This document shows, in pieces, positions 5,989-8,389 of a stretch of DNA of 8,389 bases. A program made the translations under genes and the position numbers. The DNA comes from Pseudomonadota bacterium. GTDB taxonomy: Bacteria; Pseudomonadota; Gammaproteobacteria; Burkholderiales; JABEVD01. The first letter of the stretch is position 1. Each line of letters starts with the position of its first letter. The notes under the pieces are model-generated. The model made no database searches. It saw only the letters and a list, made by a program, of their open reading frames with translations, and had not been told where the DNA came from. The stretch covers positions 1 to 8,389 of the forward strand of contig JAJZPK010000106.1 in NCBI GenBank assembly GCA_021811205.1, in the 5' to 3' direction.

Positions 5989-6288
5989 CTAGTAGGCGAG
6001 CAGGTTCCTCCAGTCGATCTTGCTTATTGCCACGATTTCATCGACGGTCGCCGTTCTGCTTTCGGTGAAGATATCGGTATTGAGATCGGTTGCCACCGAA
6101 ATTTCTCTCATGGCCTCTCTGGTGGCATCCTTCGATGTTGCGACATTAGCTTCCTCGATGACTTTGAGCGCTTCGCCCGAAGAAAGCCCTGTCGCATTCG
6201 AGATCGATGCGATCGCTTCCTTGACGATTTTGTCGAGTTTTGCCATGTCGACTTCTTCCGTTTGCTGCATCGCTGCGTCGGGTAGCAT
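5989..6288 (-). CDS. Unknown 99-residue helical protein with an internal repeat
   Basis: No family was recognised. The product is acidic, lacks a signal peptide or membrane helix, and looks mostly helical. Two related segments occur about 34 residues apart: AIASISNATGL (25-35) and AMREISVATDL (59-69), with the pattern A-[IM]-x-x-I-S-x-A-T-x-L. Each is followed by an amphipathic stretch, so the protein may be a small tandem-repeat fold. The ATG at 6288 has GGAGG 7 nt upstream. A second in-frame ATG at 6246 (MAKLDKIV) is possible but lacks such a site. The gene precedes the exported propeller by 45 bp on the same strand, so co-transcription is likely. It diverges from the small plus-strand ORF and cyoA. 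Confidence 0.65.
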   Translation of the reverse strand: MLPDAAMQQTEEVDMAKLDKIVKEAIASISNATGLSSGEALKVIEEANVATSKDATREAMREISVATDLNTDIFTESRTATVDEIVAISKIDWRNLLAY

Positions 6289-6308
6289 GACACGCCCTCC
6301 AGTGATAG

Positions 6309-6325
6309 TTGAAGGTAATATTCAA
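6309..6325. promoter_or_regulatory. Inverted repeat in an AT-rich divergent intergenic region
   Basis: TTGAA (6309-6313) and TTCAA (6321-6325) form an inverted repeat with a 7-bp spacer, in the AT-rich stretch 6289-6353 between the unknown 99-aa gene and plus-strand genes. A -10-like TATATA is nearby (6328-6333). No well-spaced promoter could be assigned in either direction. It could be an operator, but such short repeats also arise by chance. Confidence 0.25.
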
Positions 6326-6353
6326 TGTATATACGATAGGAAAATAAAAAGAC

Positions 6354-6533
6354 ATGAAAGTTCGCTCGGGCTGGCTCTTTTTCGTAAGCCCATGTCTGGA
6401 CTCTTCGTGCGGCCTGGCGTTGCTGCCGGTCGCCATTATCCTGCTCATGGCTTTCGGTGCCGTGCGCATGGATTTCCCGGAAGCCGCTGCCCTTGGGGCA
6501 GTTCAAGGCGTCATCAAGATGGGCAGCGGTTGA
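6354..6533 (+). CDS. Possible small membrane protein upstream of cyoA
   Basis: An ATG-started 59-codon frame ends with TGA at 6531-6533. It encodes a hydrophobic helix at about residues 20-37 (GLALLPVAIILLMAFGAV), flanked by a short basic N-terminus (MKVRSG) and a small-residue C-terminal tail. By eye, third codon positions are mostly G or C, as in coding DNA nearby. The only Shine-Dalgarno-like bases (AGGA, about 6338-6341) are about 12 nt from the ATG, which is far. There are two Cys residues (14, 19) before the helix. No family was recognised; it could be a genuine small gene or a decayed remnant. The 117 bp between it and cyoA show no further gene. Confidence 0.35.
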   Translation: MKVRSGWLFFVSPCLDSSCGLALLPVAIILLMAFGAVRMDFPEAAALGAVQGVIKMGSG

Positions 6534-6650
6534 AACTCGTCCGGCCTTGTCATGTCCAATACCGAAATGCCTGCATGTATGGCTGGTTGCAGGAGATATA
6601 ACCGCGAACCATTTGCTGGGCAGGCTGGCCGACGTGAGCGGCGCGTGTCA

Positions 6651-7559
6651 ATGCAAACAACACGGGAGAGCGCAATCAAGAAACCCATGTATTCTCGTGC
6701 AGGATTGTCGGTGCTGGGCTTGTCGCTTCTTGTGAGTGGTTGCAGCAACGTACCTCTTCTCCAGCCCGGCGGTCCTGTCGGCGAATCCGAACGATTCGTG
6801 ATCGGCATAGCATTCACGCTGATGCTGATTGTCGTAATCCCGGTGATATTCATGGCCATCTGGTTTCCGCGCAAATACCGAGCCTCCGACACGCAACACG
6901 AATACGATCCGAAATGGAGCCGTTCGGTCAGGATCGACCTGGTCGTCTGGCTGATTCCCGCCATCATCGTGCTGGCGCTCGGCGCCCTGACCTGGCACGA
7001 ATCGCACCGGCTCGACCCGTCGATTCCGATAGACACAGCCATCAAGCCGCTCGAGATCGAGGTCGTGTCGCTGGACTGGAAATGGCTGTTCATCTATCCC
7101 GAACAGAACCTCGCCACGCTCAACCGGCTGGTAATTCCAGTCGGCGTTCCGGTCAGCTTCCAGCTTACCTCGGACACGGTAATGACCTCGTTCTTCATTC
7201 CGCAACTCGGCAGCCAGATTTATGCGATGGCCGGCAAACGCAGCCGCCTGCACCTGCTCGCCGACAGGGCCGGCACCTATATGGGACAGAATCAGCAGTT
7301 CAGCGGCGCCGGTTTCGCCGACATGCATTTCAAGGTCCATGCCGTGCCGCTGCGCCAGTTCGCCGCCTGGGTGAAAAGTACGCGGCAAGCGCAGCACCAG
7401 CTCGACCTCGCCAGCTATCGGGCATTGCGCGCCCCATCGGCCGACAACCCGCCGCAGTCGTTTTCCGGTGTCCAAAAAGGACTGTTCGAATCGATATTGA
7501 ACCGTTATCGCCGGCCCGGAAAGATGTCGGAGAGCGGCGCCAAGGAAAAGGGGGGCTGA
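6651..7559 (+). CDS. cyoA: Cytochrome bo3 ubiquinol oxidase subunit II
   Basis: CyoA is the membrane-anchored periplasmic subunit of the haem-copper quinol oxidase that reduces O2 with ubiquinol and pumps protons. From the ATG at 6651 the product has 302 residues (E. coli CyoA has 315). It has a lipoprotein signal ending LLVSGC with Cys31 lipidated, membrane helices at about 49-72 and 96-114, and then a cupredoxin-like domain. Key stretches are [13 protein letters not shown] (140-152), [16 protein letters not shown] (180-195) and FSGAGFADM (217-225). The CuA Cys/His ligands of cytochrome c oxidases are absent, so this is the quinol type. The start is uncertain: 6651 and 6687 both keep the signal, neither has a strong ribosome site, and a frame open from 6552 would add an unlikely N-terminus. 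It is one base from cyoB. Confidence 0.93.
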   Translation: MQTTRESAIKKPMYSRAGLSVLGLSLLVSGCSNVPLLQPGGPVGESERFVIGIAFTLMLIVVIPVIFMAIWFPRKYRASDTQHEYDPKWSRSVRIDLVVWLIPAIIVLALGALTWHESHRLDPSIPIDTAIKPLEIEVVSLDWKWLFIYPEQNLATLNRLVIPVGVPVSFQLTSDTVMTSFFIPQLGSQIYAMAGKRSRLHLLADRAGTYMGQNQQFSGAGFADMHFKVHAVPLRQFAAWVKSTRQAQHQLDLASYRALRAPSADNPPQSFSGVQKGLFESILNRYRRPGKMSESGAKEKGG

Positions 7560-7560
7560 C

Positions 7561-8389
7561 ATGTTCGGCAAACTGACCTTCGCCGCGATTCCCGTCACCA
7601 ATCCGATCATCATGGGCGCGGTCGGCGTTTCGGCGTTGATTACCGTTGCCGTGCTGGCGCTGATCACGTATTACGGAAAATGGGGTTACCTGTGGCGGGA
7701 ATGGCTGACCAGTGTCGACCACAAACGGATCGGCATCATGTACATCATCCTGGCGCAGGTCATGCTGTTGCGCGGGTTTTCCGATGCGATCCTGATGCGC
7801 TTGCAGCAGGCCGTGGCCGACGGTCCCACCTACGGCTTTCTGCCTCCGGGCCACTTCGATCAGATTTTCACCGCGCATGGCACGATCATGATCCTGTTCA
7901 TGGCCATGCCGTTCATGGTCGGATTGATGAACATTGCCGTGCCGCAACAGATCGGTGCGCGCGACGTCGCCTTTCCGTTCATGAATTCGCTGAGCCTGTG
8001 GCTGACCGTGTCTGCGGCCATGCTGGTGATGGTGTCGCTGGGCGTGGGCGAATTTTCCAAGGACGGCTGGACCGGCTATGCGCCGTTGACGGAACTGCAG
8101 TACAGCCCCAGCACCGGCGTCGATTACTGGATTTGGGCCATCCAGATCGGCGGCGTCGCTTCGCTGATGACCGGCATCAACTTCCTCGTCACCATCCTGC
8201 GCATGCGCGCGCCCGGCATGAGTCTGATGCGCATGCCGATCTTCACCTGGACCACGCTGTGCACCACCGTGCTGATCGTGTTTGCGTTCCCGGCGCTGAC
8301 CGCGGTGCTCGCGCTGCTCACGCTCGACCGCTATCTGGGCATGCACTTTTTCACCAATACGCTGGGCGGCAATCCGATGATGTACATCA
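7561..8389 (+). CDS. cyoB: Cytochrome bo3 ubiquinol oxidase subunit I (N-terminal part)
   Basis: CyoB is the catalytic subunit, carrying low-spin haem b, the haem-CuB site and the proton channels. The first 276 codons are present and run off the right edge (the family has about 660). Alignment from memory with E. coli keeps the same numbering. RGFSDA carries the quinol-site residues Arg71 and Asp75; His98 and Gln101 lie in GHFDQ; low-spin haem ligand His106 is in FTAHG. Other conserved segments are [45 protein letters not shown] and [15 protein letters not shown]. The CuB ligands lie beyond the edge. The ATG follows the cyoA TGA by one base, with a G-rich Shine-Dalgarno stretch inside the end of cyoA, so the two are tightly coupled. 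cyoC and later genes would be expected to the right. Confidence 0.97.
   Translation, partial: MFGKLTFAAIPVTNPIIMGAVGVSALITVAVLALITYYGKWGYLWREWLTSVDHKRIGIMYIILAQVMLLRGFSDAILMRLQQAVADGPTYGFLPPGHFDQIFTAHGTIMILFMAMPFMVGLMNIAVPQQIGARDVAFPFMNSLSLWLTVSAAMLVMVSLGVGEFSKDGWTGYAPLTELQYSPSTGVDYWIWAIQIGGVASLMTGINFLVTILRMRAPGMSLMRMPIFTWTTLCTTVLIVFAFPALTAVLALLTLDRYLGMHFFTNTLGGNPMMYI

Noticed and set aside
6591..6595. AGGAG as a ribosome site for cyoA or another gene
   Set aside because: No ATG, GTG or TTG lies at a suitable distance downstream; the nearest TTG is about 17 nt away and in-frame use is not supported.
7330..8346. Minus-strand open frame of 338 codons
   Set aside because: It is antisense to cyoA/cyoB, and its His/Arg/Gln-rich product is typical of the reverse strand of GC-rich membrane-protein genes.
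1..8389. CRISPR array, insertion-sequence transposase, toxin-antitoxin or phage genes
   Set aside because: No regularly spaced direct repeats and no proteins of those families were seen on either strand.

Overview
The window reads as chromosomal core DNA from a Gram-negative proteobacterium, most likely a betaproteobacterium. The reasons are the zapB-like/zapA/6S RNA arrangement, a lipoprotein MltA, a UbiH-type hydroxylase directly upstream of dsbC, and a cytochrome bo3-type quinol oxidase operon. The taxon is an inference from gene content; nothing in the window fixes genus or species.

Left part (1-2486): on the minus strand a zapB-like coiled-coil gene overlaps zapA by 4 bp. Just after zapA is what looks like the 5' half of a 6S RNA gene that runs off the left edge. 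The murein transglycosylase gene mltA is transcribed divergently, and both divergent starts lie only 6 nt from -10-like hexamers. Convergent to mltA are two very small minus-strand genes for single-pass membrane proteins of unknown role. An 82-bp element with 10-bp inverted ends follows, and it supplies the dsbC stop codon.

Middle (2487-4547): a UbiH/UbiF-family FAD hydroxylase and dsbC form a minus-strand operon. Divergent from it is tRNA-Met(CAU), with a good sigma70-type promoter and a strong intrinsic terminator.

Right part (4548-8389): about 250 bp without a gene, then a minus-strand pair: an unknown 99-residue protein with an internal repeat, and an exported beta-propeller protein of the TIGR03118 family. 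On the plus strand are an unlisted-type small membrane ORF (59 aa), cyoA, and the first 276 codons of cyoB. The conserved CyoB residues of the quinol site (R71, D75, H98, Q101) and the haem ligand H106 are present, and CyoA lacks the CuA ligands, so this is a ubiquinol oxidase and not a cytochrome c oxidase.

Arg codon use changes across the tRNA: AGG/AGA is abundant in mltA and dsbC and nearly absent in cyoA/cyoB. No clear new multi-gene system is visible. The least explained items are the inverted-repeat element at the dsbC end, the two small membrane proteins beside mltA, and the repeat-containing 99-aa protein paired with the TIGR03118 propeller.
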